A stretch of 64,000 bases of DNA, from assembly GCF_040026395.1 (NCBI RefSeq), contig NZ_CP157278.1, forward strand, positions 1,178,001-1,242,000, given 5' to 3'. The stretch comes from Pedobacter lusitanus (GTDB lineage: Bacteria > Bacteroidota > Bacteroidia > Sphingobacteriales > Sphingobacteriaceae). Below are positions 8,609 to 17,896 of this stretch, piece after piece (position 1 is the stretch's first letter; each line of letters begins with the position of its first letter). Under the pieces are notes generated by a model. The model did not search any database. It was not told the DNA's origin and saw only the letters and a list, made by a program, of their open reading frames with translations. A program made the position numbers and the translations under genes.

Positions 8609-9628
8609 ATGATTAAAAAGAATTTCAGAATTTCAAATAAGGTAATTTGGTTAAGCTCTTTTTTCCTGGGTATACTGACCTCAGTTCCTAAAATTGCAGA
8701 ACATCATTTTAATCTCTATGAAGCAATTGTCGATTCGACAGTAACCTTTCTGTTTGCAGTTTTAATCTGGTACTATAATATCCTGACACTTCCTGTTTAC
8801 TCTTCGAAAGATGTTGCCAATGGCTTTTCGGTTATACGTTTGCTCAAAGGTTTGTTTTTTGGTATTGTAGTCATGTTTATTCTGGCCTGCATCCAGCAGT
8901 ATTTGTTATCTCATCTTAATTTCGGCCCGGTTATGCTGATGTTTGAGGTCAGAGGTATTCTGGTTAACATTACCTTTTATATGTTTTTACATCTTTTACA
9001 CCAGAGTTATCAGAATCAGCAGGTAGGGATAGAACTGGAACGTACTAAAACAGACAATCTGGGTGCCCAATATGAGTTGCTGAAACAGCAGGTAAATCCG
9101 CATTTTCTGTTTAACAGCCTGAATACGTTAAAATACATGGTAGAGAGTGAAGATGAGCATGCTGTTGATTTTATCTTGAAGCTATCTAATTTTTACCGTT
9201 TTACCCTGGAAAGCCGTAAACTGGATCTGATTAAACTTGCTGAAGAACTGGAGATACTGGAAGCTTATGTATACCTGTTAAAAACCAGGTTTGAAGATGG
9301 GATTGAGCTGACTATCGCCATTGACCAGCAGTATAATCAGTCTCTGATCCCTCCTTTTACACTACAGCTGCTGATAGAGAACTGTATCAAACATAATGTG
9401 GTATCACTGGATCGTCCTTTGCATATCAGACTGTATTCTGTAAAAGATTATCTCGTTATTGAAAACCAGCTTCAGTTAAAAAAAATGCCGGAACATTCTA
9501 CCGGTATGGGGCTTGACACGATCAATCAGCGTTATATCCATCTTTTAAATAAAAAAATAGAAATTCAGGTTAGTGAAACATTATTCACCATCAAACTACC
9601 GGTTATCCATGGACATCATCATCATTGA
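8609..9628 (+). CDS. LytS/YehU-type sensor histidine kinase
   Basis: Membrane sensor kinase of the His_kinase (PF06580) family, 339 residues. The first 130 residues hold about four hydrophobic segments. The catalytic part has the H-box QVNPHFLFNSLNTLKYM, whose His is the expected phosphorylation site, an N-box (LLIENCIKHN) and a G-box (STGMGLDTINQRY), all intact. An upstream TTG would add four codons; I prefer the ATG at 8609. The gene overlaps the following response regulator by 20 bp. Because of that overlap its C-terminus reads HGHHHH, encoded by the same CAT repeat that gives the regulator its MDIIII start. It forms a two-component pair with the next gene. The signal is unknown. Confidence 0.92.
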   Translation: MIKKNFRISNKVIWLSSFFLGILTSVPKIAEHHFNLYEAIVDSTVTFLFAVLIWYYNILTLPVYSSKDVANGFSVIRLLKGLFFGIVVMFILACIQQYLLSHLNFGPVMLMFEVRGILVNITFYMFLHLLHQSYQNQQVGIELERTKTDNLGAQYELLKQQVNPHFLFNSLNTLKYMVESEDEHAVDFILKLSNFYRFTLESRKLDLIKLAEELEILEAYVYLLKTRFEDGIELTIAIDQQYNQSLIPPFTLQLLIENCIKHNVVSLDRPLHIRLYSVKDYLVIENQLQLKKMPEHSTGMGLDTINQRYIHLLNKKIEIQVSETLFTIKLPVIHGHHHH

Positions 9629-10370
9629 AGACGAGCTTAAAGCAGCAAAATCACTGGCAAATCTCATCACTAAAATAAGACCTGCAGCTCAGATCAAAGC
9701 GCAGCTACAGAGTATTGAAAGTGCAGTTCATTATTTCTCAGAGAACGAAGAACCAGATCTGATTTTTATGGATATACAGCTCTCTGACGGGCTGTGTTTC
9801 GAAATATTCAAGTCGGTTAAAATTCATTGTCCTATCATATTCTGTACTGCTTATGGGGAATACTCCATGGATGCAATTAAAGCTAACGGGATAGATTATT
9901 TATTGAAACCTTTTTCCAAAGAGGATTTAACTGAAGCTTTTGAAAAAGTAGAGAGTTTTAAAAACTTCTTTCAGCAGGATACTCAACCCGATCTGGATGA
10001 ACTGTTAAAGAGAATTGGTGTGGATGAAGGAAAGAAAAGCTTCCTGGTTTTTAAGCATAATAAATATACAACCATACAAACAGACGCTATAGCTTTTATT
10101 TATATCAGAAATGATTCTGCTACTATAATGACTTTCCAGGAACAGGAGTATACTATTTCACAATCGCTTGATCAGATCCAGAGTCTGCTGTCATCCAAAC
10201 AGTTTTTCAGACTAAACAGGCAGTACCTGATTAATTTTAGTGCAATTAAAGAGGTTGAGCATTATTTTGACAGAAAACTATTTGTTAAACTGGTGATCTC
10301 CAGTCCTGATAAATTACTAATCGGAAAAGAAAAAACAACTATCTTTTTAAACTGGCTTGAAAACAGGTAA
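9609..10370 (+). CDS. LytTR-family response regulator
   Basis: DNA-binding response regulator of 253 residues, partner of the overlapping LytS-like kinase. The receiver domain (about residues 1-120) has the acidic pair IIEDE, the phosphoacceptor in FMDIQLSDG (D55), the conserved threonine region FCTAYGEYS and the lysine in LLKPFSKED. The C-terminal LytTR domain (about 150-253) includes YIRNDSATIMTFQEQEYTI and FFRLNRQYLINFSAIKEVE. The ATG at 9609 lies inside the kinase gene and is translationally coupled to it. The 3' end faces the NRPS gene, 56 bp away, on the opposite strand. Whether the pair controls the peptide cluster is not shown by the sequence. Confidence 0.93.
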   Translation: MDIIIIEDELKAAKSLANLITKIRPAAQIKAQLQSIESAVHYFSENEEPDLIFMDIQLSDGLCFEIFKSVKIHCPIIFCTAYGEYSMDAIKANGIDYLLKPFSKEDLTEAFEKVESFKNFFQQDTQPDLDELLKRIGVDEGKKSFLVFKHNKYTTIQTDAIAFIYIRNDSATIMTFQEQEYTISQSLDQIQSLLSSKQFFRLNRQYLINFSAIKEVEHYFDRKLFVKLVISSPDKLLIGKEKTTIFLNWLENR

Positions 10371-10391
10371 GGCTCAATCGAACCTTACCTG
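10364..10391 (+). terminator. Weak hairpin at the end of the response regulator gene
   Basis: A 9-bp inverted repeat (CAGGTAAGG ... CCTTACCTG, 10-nt loop) spans the regulator stop codon and lies between convergent genes. No long U-tract follows, so it is only a possible terminator. Confidence 0.35.
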
Positions 10392-10433
10392 TTGATCAGT
10401 TTCCTTTATAAAGTTGATCAGTTCCTTTATAAA
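10391..10433. repeat. Tandem 22/21-bp duplication over the NRPS stop codon
   Basis: Two adjacent near-identical copies (10391-10412 and 10413-10433), each beginning GTTGATCAGT and ending CCTTTATAAA. They differ by one T. The second copy contains the NRPS stop codon (10427-10429, minus strand), so the duplication does not alter the NRPS frame. It may be a replication slippage product. Confidence 0.7.
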
Positions 10434-13400
10434 TCAGTATAACAAACCAGGTGAGCTTTAAGACAGGATGCCAGGGTAAGTGCATGTTTATTTTTCACCA
10501 TAGAAAAATGATCACCGGGCACTGTATAAACTGCAATATTTGATGCATGAGCTGCCCAGCCCAGCCCTTCTTCATAATCCGTCCAGTTTTCTTCTCCGGC
10601 TTTAACCACAACAGTCAGGGCTTTAACCTTATCTCTTACGGGATGATCTATCTGTACGTTGGTCATTTGTAAATCAAGCAATCTTAAAGTGAAAGCAATA
10701 TCTTCTGTTTTAAGATCGGTATGGTTATACATGAAATCAGTTACAAATTCCATTAGCTCCTGATCCGGAACTGCAGCTATTGCTTTAGTCAGTTCATCTA
10801 CCCATACCGGATATGGTGGCTGTACCAGATGATAGTAACCCAAAACTTTCAGCAACAGCTCTTCCCTGTTTCCTGACGATTCTGCTTCCTGCCGTAAACA
10901 TGCCGGTGCATCCAGAATTCCGATCAGGTCAACCTGTTCTCCCTGCTGCTCCAGCTGCAAAGCCATTTCATAAGCGACCCGGCCACCAAAAGAATGTCCG
11001 ATCAACCGGTAAGGTCCTTCGGGTTGTATTGATTTGATCCAGCTGATGTTCATTTCCGCGATAGCATCCATCTTATCCAATGGTTTCTCCTCTTTAAATA
11101 AACCTATCATCTGGATACCATAAACAGCTCCGCTTTCTTCCAGACCTTTGGCCAGCTCATCGTAACTATCACTGATCCCGTCCGAACCAGGTATAATAAA
11201 TATAGGTTCCTCAGTCCGCCCTGAATTCAGCAGAATCAGATGTTCATTACCGGTCTCATATAATTGCCGCTGTAACATTCCCGCCAGCATACTAATTGTT
11301 TTATTGATCAGCAAGTCCTGCATTTGTATTTTGTAGCCTAATTTCCTGATCGGATTCAATACGCGCATAGCTAACAAAGAGTGTCCGCCCAGATCGAAAA
11401 AGCTGTCATGAACTCCTATGGGAGATACATGAAGCAGTTCTTCCCAAATGATAACGAGTTTTGATTCCAGTTCATTTCCTGCGGGAACATAACTGGTACT
11501 CAACTGATCTTTGGCAACTGCCGACGGTAATGCTTTTTTATCCAGTTTACCATGTGAGGTTAACGGAAGTCCTTCGAGTTCTACAAATACACGCGGAACC
11601 ATATATTCAGGCAGCTGGGTTTCCAGATGTGAAACCAGATTCTCCTTAGCAAAAGATTCTACCGGAACCACATAACAAATCAACTGATTATTACCGGAAT
11701 TATCTGCATGTGCCATCACTACAGACTGACTGACCAGACCAGTTTGCTGAACTGCAGATTCGATTTCCCCCAGTTCAATACGATAACCACGAACCTTCAC
11801 CTGATCATCTTTTCTGCCTATAAATTCTATATTGCCATCGGCAAGCCATCTTCCGGTATCTCCTGTTTTATATAAGCGTCCTCCTCTTCCAAAACGATTA
11901 TCGATAAATCGTTCACGGGTCAGCTTCTCCCTGTTAAGGTAACCACGGGCAACACCAGCTCCACCGATACAAATTTCACCCGGCACCCCTGCAGGTAATA
12001 AATTATCTGCAGTATCCAGTATATAAACCTGCACATTTTCAACAGGCTTACCAATTGGCAGATATTCTGTATCACTCAGCTCATGATCGTACTTATAGGT
12101 AGTAGCAAATACGGTACATTCAGTAGGACCATAGGCATTATAAAAATTGAGTTCAGTTTGTGCAGTCCAGCTCTGAGCAAGTGCAGTTCCACAGCGTTCT
12201 CCGCCAGCGGTTATATGTCTTAAACCTGATGGAACTTTGTCTGCAGGTATATTTCTCAGAAAACCGGGTGTGGCCAGCATATAGGTAACCTGTTCTGTAT
12301 TCATGACAGCAATAACAGCATCAACATCCATCTGTACTTCCTGAGCTATCAGAACCAGGCCGGCACCATTCAGCAAAGCCATAAATAACTGCTCTACTGA
12401 AGCATCAAAAGTATAATTTGAGAATAGCAGTACCCGGTCTTCATTAGTCAGAGTCAGCTTTTTTTGCCAGCCAAAGATCATATTGTGTACGTTCTGATGT
12501 TCTATCATCACACCTTTGGGCTGCCCCGTTGAACCCGAAGTGTAGATGACATAACATAAATGGTCTGCCTGAAGATCAGTCACCACTGCTGCGGAAGAAC
12601 CTTTAGAAATTGCTTCCAGATCTCCATCTACCGAGATCAGCCGGATACCTTCATTGTGTTTAAGCAAATCCCTGTTGTCCTCATCAATGACCACTATTTG
12701 TGCCCCGGTATCCGAAAGTATAAAACTAATACGTTCCTGAGGATAGGCAGGGTCAACAGGCACATAAGCCCCGCCTGCTTTCAAAATACCCAATATGCCT
12801 ATAATCATCTCCATTGAACGACCTGTACAAATCGGAACCAGCATGTCTTCCCTGACTCCGGCATTGCGCAGATAATGTCCCAGCTGGTTACTTTTCTGCT
12901 CAAGCTCCCGATAGGTTATCTGCTGGTCTGAATAAATCAATGCGATAGCATCAGGACTCTGATTGACCTGTCTGTTAAATAAATCGACCAGTGTCAGTTC
13001 ACCAGGATATAATGCTATTGTTGCATTAAAAGCATGAAGCAGGCTTAATTCTTCTGCAGGTAATATTGGTGTAGCTGCTATTTTCTCCTGATAATGATCC
13101 AGATAGGCATCCAGCACACGATCAAAATAAACATGTATGTCTGCCAGTGTTTTACCACATTTAAGTTCTTTACCCAACCTGTAGTTTACAAACAACATAT
13201 CTCCTGTTGTACTTACTGAACAGTCCAGATGGGTATTGGTCACTTCAGAACTTTCCATTTCCAGGATATCCTGTTCAGACTGGAGATAATCCAGCTGTTC
13301 AAATAACCCGCTTTCGCCTTCCATCTGATTGTAAACATGAAAGTTTATATAGTTGAAAATCGCATCGAAAAACGGATTACCGTTGGATGCCTGTTCACCA

Positions 13401-16400
13401 GTCAGTCTGGCTATCTCCGATAATGGCATCCGGTCCCGCTCTTTCAGCGATGTCAACTGCTGCTCAACACGTTCAAAATAGTCCTTCCAGCTTAGATCAG
13501 AGTCCTGTCCAATAAAACGGAAAGGTATAGTATTCAGAAAACATCCCAATACCTTATCGCCATCTTCAGTCAGCGGACGACCATTGGTCACTACACCCAG
13601 CGTAACTTCCCGCTCTGCGGTCAGCATACTCAGCATGTACTGATAGGCTGCCAGAAAAACCCCTTTTAAACTTAGCCCATCTGCCTGGGTTCTGAATTTC
13701 AACCGGTTCAGGAAACTCTTATCATAACCTTTGACCAGGTCATCATCAACTACAGTCTCAGTAAATATGTCAAGACGTTTATAATCAGCTAATGACGCTG
13801 TCCAGAACTCACGGTTGGTATCATTACGTTTTTCAGCGATACTTTCTATGACAAAATCACGGTAATTTGCTTTCAGCAATGGTAAACTCCCAGCTTCTCC
13901 CTTCTCCAGCAACGTGCCATAAACATTGTTAAGTTCAGTTGTAAATGAGGCTACACTCCAGCCATCAAGCATGGCATGATGAAACTGGAATACCAGGATA
14001 TGTTCTTTCAAAGTCCGGAACATACTCATCCGCCATAATCTCCCATGATGGACAACAAAAGGAAGACCCCGCTCTGCTGCCAGATAACTGCTGAAATAAG
14101 CACTTAGTTCATCATTTTTTAACCCGCTGATATCGTAATAAGTCAAATCTGCCTCCAGCTCTTTGTAAACCACCTGTAAGCCCTGTGTATCTATATGAAG
14201 GTCAAACTGGGTACGCAAAACTGAATGTTTGGAAATCATCTGTTTTAACGCCAGTTCAAATACAGTCCGGTCTAATGATAAAGGTAGTTTATAAGTAATC
14301 TGATCATGATAAACTGCCAGTTCAGGATTGATCTGAGAAGTATAAACCATACCGCTCTGAATATCACTCATTGGATAGATATCTTCTATTTCAGCACCGG
14401 CTATGAGGTCAGGACTGTTTTTCAGTTCAGGTAATAATCGCGTACGCAGGACTTCCAGCTCGGATACTACCGTATCACGAATCTGTTTCCCCGGATCTTC
14501 GGCTGCTGCCTGTCCGGAATCAATCAGTGCCGACAAGCGACTGATTGTTGAGCATTCATACAGGTCGTATAAGCGGATTGTATCGTTAAATGTCTTGCGC
14601 AAACGGCTGATTACCCCGATTGCCATAATCGAATCGCCTCCCAGTTTAAAGAAGTCATCATGAATACCAACTTCGTCAAGTCCAAGTGATAAAGCCCATA
14701 TTTCACTTACTTTCTGTTCGGTCTCTGTTTGTGCTTCCTGACTGTCTGTTCTGACAATTTCAATATGATTTACATCTGGCAACGCTTTTTTATCAAGCTT
14801 GCCATTTATGGTTAACGGAAATTTTTCCAGCTCCAGAAATACATGAGGCACCATATATTCGGGTAAATGTGCTTCCAGATAGGTTACCAGCAAATCTCTG
14901 TCAAACCGTTGTTTTTCATTGGCTACAACATAACCGATCAGTCTTTTCTGACCGGATTCATCTGCATGAGCTAACACTACACAAGCACTAACTAAACCAC
15001 TTTGCTGAACAGCATTTTCTATTTCCCCCAATTCTATACGATAACCACGGACTTTTACCTGATCATCCCTGCGGCCAATAAACCCGATGTTTCCATCGGC
15101 AAGCCATCTGCCTATATCGCCGGTTTTATATAAGCGTCCACCCGGTATTTTCCCAAAAGGATCAGCTATAAATCTTTCAGCAGTAAGCTTTTCCTGATTC
15201 AGATAACCCCTGGCCACACCTGCACCACCCACATAAATTTCGCCCTGCACACCGACAGGCACTGGTTGTCCGTAATTATCCAATACGTAAGCCTGGCGGT
15301 TGTTCAAAGGCCGCCCAAGCGGAATCTGCTCTTTATACATATCACCTACTATGCGGCAGGTTAATGAAAAAGTTGTGTTCTCAGTAGGTCCGTAGCCATT
15401 GATAATAATCTTATCGGGATAAACACTGCGGAAACGGTTGATATGAGAAACAGACAATTTCTCTCCTCCTACCATAATGGCTGATAAACTCTCAAATATA
15501 GCTATATCCACATCAACCAGCTGATTGAACCATCCTGAAGTAAACCACATCACTGTTACACCATTACTGGTAATCACTTCTTTTAATAAGTCATTATCCG
15601 TTAAACTGGACGAAGGACATAATACCAGACGCCCGCCGTTGAGCAGCATCCCCCAGTATTCAAATGTTGTTGCATCAAAAGACGGAGAACCCGCAGACAG
15701 AATAGCATCCGAAGAACTTAATCTGACATAGTTTGTACCAGCAATCAAACTGGTTACATTTCCATGTTCTACCAGAACACCTTTAGGCTGACCGGTAGAA
15801 CCTGAGGTATACATCACATAACATAAATGGTCAGGACGAAGGTCTGTCATTACAGGTGCTATAGATTCCTGAGCAATTATTTCCCGGTCTTTATCTATTG
15901 CAATGACCCTGATCCCAGTATAATGATCCAGCAAATGCAGATTACTCTCCATACTGACTACTATATCCGCTCCCGTATCAGTAAGCATATAACTGATCCG
16001 CTCCTGAGGATAAGCTAAATCTACCGGTACATAAGCTCCGCCCGCTTTCAGAATACCCAGAATACCGATCATCATATCCGGTGAACGGTCAATACAGATC
16101 GGAACCAGCTTATCTTCCCGGACCCCTGCCTTACGCAGATAATGTCCAAGCTGATTACTACGCTGATCCAGCTCTCTGTAGGTAAGCTGCTGATCCAGGT
16201 AAACCAATGCAATTGCATCAGGACTCTGATTAGCCTGCAACATAAACAGATCAACAAGTGTCTGATCTCGTGGATAAGCTGATACCCTGGCATTAAAGGT
16301 ATACAGCAATTCTTCCCGCTGTAATTTACGCAGCATAGGCAACTTATCTATCCCCTGCTCCGGAGACGACACGATTGACCTGAGTAGCTCCTGATAATTA

Positions 16401-17347
16401 CTGAACATGCGCTCTATGGTTGCCCGGTTAAACAGATCAGTACAATACTCTACACCGATATGCAATGTTCCGGTTCCTTCTACTATAGACACGTTCAGAT
16501 CAAACTGACTTGTGGTATGCCCGGTTTTTTGTTCTGCCAGAACAGCTTTTCCCAACCGGAATTCCGGTACTTCAGGGATATTCTGCACCGTAAATATGAC
16601 CTGATACAAGGGGTTACGGCTTTTATCACGCTCCTGTCCAACGGCCTCAACAACACGTTCAAAAGGTACATCCTGATGTTCATAAGCCCCCATTGTTGTC
16701 TCTTTTACCTGTTGCAGAAAATCCAGGAAAGAAGGATTGCCACTCAGATTACTCCGCAGGGCAAGTGTATTGGCAAAAAAGCCAATCAGCCCCTCCAGTT
16801 CCTGACGGGTACGTCCGGCAATCACACTGCCCACACAGATATCATCCTGACCACTGTAACGATGAAGCAGGATCTTGAAAGCTGATAACATAGTCATATG
16901 CAATGAAGCACCCTGTTCACGTGATAACCGCTGTATACCTGCAGATAATCTGGCATCAACAGGAAACACAGCCATTGCGCCATGTGTGCTTTGAATTGAC
17001 GGACGTGGGTAGTCCGTAGGTAATTCCAGCTGACTTACACCATCCAGACGATCTTTCCAGTAAGTAATACGACGGCCCCAGTGAGATTCTTCCTGGGCAC
17101 GCTGCCATATAGAATAGTCTCCATACTGTAATGGCAGTGCCGGAAGCTCTGCTGATATCCCAGTTATATTCATCTCATAGAGGGCAACCAGCTCTCTGAT
17201 CAGCACAGACAGCGACCAGCCGTCTGCTGCAATATGATGTAGAATAAGTACCAATATGTGCTCCTGATCAGAAATCCTGATCAGATGGGCACGCAGCATA
17301 TGATCTGTACGCAGATCTATGACTTTTGTACAGAGTGATAATAACAA
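10427..17347 (-). CDS. NRPS, modules 4-5 with thioesterase (frameshifted 5' part in the next ORF)
   Basis: C-terminal 2306 residues of the second synthetase. The true protein would be about 2480 residues; its first part lies in 17317-17865 in another frame. In joined numbering, C4 has its HHIAADG active site near 210. A4 spans about 530-1040 and T4 ends in LGGDSI near 1078. C5 (HHAMLDG) is near 1296, A5 spans about 1620-2120 and T5 (LGGHSL) is near 2160. A type I thioesterase follows with nucleophile motif GHSFGG near 2290 and histidine in PGDHFSMV. The A4 pocket read by eye is D-A-F-W-M-G-G-T-F-K, one step from the known valine code. A5 reads about D-A-E-L-T-G-A-V-F-K, acidic at position 239, suggesting a basic or His residue. 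No epimerisation domain is present. The thioesterase would release or cyclise the peptide. Confidence 0.92.
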   Translation of the reverse strand: MLLSLCTKVIDLRTDHMLRAHLIRISDQEHILVLILHHIAADGWSLSVLIRELVALYEMNITGISAELPALPLQYGDYSIWQRAQEESHWGRRITYWKDRLDGVSQLELPTDYPRPSIQSTHGAMAVFPVDARLSAGIQRLSREQGASLHMTMLSAFKILLHRYSGQDDICVGSVIAGRTRQELEGLIGFFANTLALRSNLSGNPSFLDFLQQVKETTMGAYEHQDVPFERVVEAVGQERDKSRNPLYQVIFTVQNIPEVPEFRLGKAVLAEQKTGHTTSQFDLNVSIVEGTGTLHIGVEYCTDLFNRATIERMFSNYQELLRSIVSSPEQGIDKLPMLRKLQREELLYTFNARVSAYPRDQTLVDLFMLQANQSPDAIALVYLDQQLTYRELDQRSNQLGHYLRKAGVREDKLVPICIDRSPDMMIGILGILKAGGAYVPVDLAYPQERISYMLTDTGADIVVSMESNLHLLDHYTGIRVIAIDKDREIIAQESIAPVMTDLRPDHLCYVMYTSGSTGQPKGVLVEHGNVTSLIAGTNYVRLSSSDAILSAGSPSFDATTFEYWGMLLNGGRLVLCPSSSLTDNDLLKEVITSNGVTVMWFTSGWFNQLVDVDIAIFESLSAIMVGGEKLSVSHINRFRSVYPDKIIINGYGPTENTTFSLTCRIVGDMYKEQIPLGRPLNNRQAYVLDNYGQPVPVGVQGEIYVGGAGVARGYLNQEKLTAERFIADPFGKIPGGRLYKTGDIGRWLADGNIGFIGRRDDQVKVRGYRIELGEIENAVQQSGLVSACVVLAHADESGQKRLIGYVVANEKQRFDRDLLVTYLEAHLPEYMVPHVFLELEKFPLTINGKLDKKALPDVNHIEIVRTDSQEAQTETEQKVSEIWALSLGLDEVGIHDDFFKLGGDSIMAIGVISRLRKTFNDTIRLYDLYECSTISRLSALIDSGQAAAEDPGKQIRDTVVSELEVLRTRLLPELKNSPDLIAGAEIEDIYPMSDIQSGMVYTSQINPELAVYHDQITYKLPLSLDRTVFELALKQMISKHSVLRTQFDLHIDTQGLQVVYKELEADLTYYDISGLKNDELSAYFSSYLAAERGLPFVVHHGRLWRMSMFRTLKEHILVFQFHHAMLDGWSVASFTTELNNVYGTLLEKGEAGSLPLLKANYRDFVIESIAEKRNDTNREFWTASLADYKRLDIFTETVVDDDLVKGYDKSFLNRLKFRTQADGLSLKGVFLAAYQYMLSMLTAEREVTLGVVTNGRPLTEDGDKVLGCFLNTIPFRFIGQDSDLSWKDYFERVEQQLTSLKERDRMPLSEIARLTGEQASNGNPFFDAIFNYINFHVYNQMEGESGLFEQLDYLQSEQDILEMESSEVTNTHLDCSVSTTGDMLFVNYRLGKELKCGKTLADIHVYFDRVLDAYLDHYQEKIAATPILPAEELSLLHAFNATIALYPGELTLVDLFNRQVNQSPDAIALIYSDQQITYRELEQKSNQLGHYLRNAGVREDMLVPICTGRSMEMIIGILGILKAGGAYVPVDPAYPQERISFILSDTGAQIVVIDEDNRDLLKHNEGIRLISVDGDLEAISKGSSAAVVTDLQADHLCYVIYTSGSTGQPKGVMIEHQNVHNMIFGWQKKLTLTNEDRVLLFSNYTFDASVEQLFMALLNGAGLVLIAQEVQMDVDAVIAVMNTEQVTYMLATPGFLRNIPADKVPSGLRHITAGGERCGTALAQSWTAQTELNFYNAYGPTECTVFATTYKYDHELSDTEYLPIGKPVENVQVYILDTADNLLPAGVPGEICIGGAGVARGYLNREKLTRERFIDNRFGRGGRLYKTGDTGRWLADGNIEFIGRKDDQVKVRGYRIELGEIESAVQQTGLVSQSVVMAHADNSGNNQLICYVVPVESFAKENLVSHLETQLPEYMVPRVFVELEGLPLTSHGKLDKKALPSAVAKDQLSTSYVPAGNELESKLVIIWEELLHVSPIGVHDSFFDLGGHSLLAMRVLNPIRKLGYKIQMQDLLINKTISMLAGMLQRQLYETGNEHLILLNSGRTEEPIFIIPGSDGISDSYDELAKGLEESGAVYGIQMIGLFKEEKPLDKMDAIAEMNISWIKSIQPEGPYRLIGHSFGGRVAYEMALQLEQQGEQVDLIGILDAPACLRQEAESSGNREELLLKVLGYYHLVQPPYPVWVDELTKAIAAVPDQELMEFVTDFMYNHTDLKTEDIAFTLRLLDLQMTNVQIDHPVRDKVKALTVVVKAGEENWTDYEEGLGWAAHASNIAVYTVPGDHFSMVKNKHALTLASCLKAHLVCYTDL
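15624..15694. repeat. 71-bp exact repeat, copy in A4
   Basis: Identical, base for base, to 22293-22363 in A2 of the other synthetase. It encodes the core A3-A4 region of the valine-type adenylation domain, including the FDATTFEYW pocket segment. Flanking sequence is also very similar, which indicates recent module duplication or gene conversion. Confidence 0.85.
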
Positions 17348-17865
17348 TGGCGCCAGCCCGATTCCCCACCCTTATAATCATTTATTTTATCCAGTTTCCA
17401 GCCATCCTTCTCCAGAACAAATTGAAAAGGCTGCCCCCCGGCATCCTGACGGATTACTGTTCTTAATATTTCATGACGATTAATTACATCATTTATTGAT
17501 TTTTCCAGTGCATCCACACTAAATGTGCCTGATAAACGGAAATGCATTGGCATATGGTAATGTGTGCTTCCGTTAAGCTGATCTATCAGCCAAAGGCCCT
17601 TCTGCCCATAAGACAATGGAATATGGTCTTTAGCTGTACTAACCGGAATCGGAGAAAGATCAAAATCTTCACCGGATGAAACACTATTACGTAAAAAATC
17701 AATTATTTCATTTTTATATTTCCTGATCTCTTCGAGTAGCTCAGGGTCTATATCCTTATGTTCACCCAAATCAAGTTTGAGACTATCATTCTCCAGAAAG
17801 ATAGCAACGCCATGATTACGGGCCTTTTTCAACACACTGACAACCTGGTTAAAGTCGGTATTCAT
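17317..17865 (-). CDS. NRPS N-terminal fragment: TubC-type docking domain and half of C4
   Basis: A 182-residue frame that is the 5' part of the second synthetase. Residues 1-60 match a TubC_N-type docking domain (LKKARNHGVAIFLENDSLKL, then DPELLEEIRKYKNEIIDFL), which should receive the C-terminus of the first synthetase. From about residue 75 the condensation domain begins (HIPLSYGQKGLWLIDQLNG, then NRHEILRTVIRQ). After GGES the frame drifts into unrelated residues and stops. The paralogous C2 continues GGEAGLDNLLAAL, and the other frame here reads GLAPLLLSL, so one base is missing. As it stands, C4 lacks a continuous reading frame. The start ATG lies 31 bp after the first synthetase stop. 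Confidence 0.85.
   Translation of the reverse strand: MNTDFNQVVSVLKKARNHGVAIFLENDSLKLDLGEHKDIDPELLEEIRKYKNEIIDFLRNSVSSGEDFDLSPIPVSTAKDHIPLSYGQKGLWLIDQLNGSTHYHMPMHFRLSGTFSVDALEKSINDVINRHEILRTVIRQDAGGQPFQFVLEKDGWKLDKINDYKGGESGWRHCYYHSVQKS
17357..17367 (-). other. Single-base frameshift site within C4
   Basis: The frame of the N-terminal fragment must move by -1 (equivalent to one missing base) to join the downstream NRPS frame. The best restoration adds one G to the GGG run at 17357-17359 and gives GGESGLAPLLL, matching the paralogous domain. The nearby GGGG run (17364-17367) is the other candidate. No canonical X-XXY-YYZ slippery heptamer is present. Confidence 0.8.
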
Positions 17866-17896
17866 AAATAGGTTATTTATTAGGTTAGTTTTTTAT

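Noticed and set aside
17340..17375. Programmed -1 ribosomal frameshift in the NRPS
   Set aside because: No X-XXY-YYZ slippery heptamer and no clear downstream structure. Programmed shifting is not expected in NRPS genes, so an indel is simpler.
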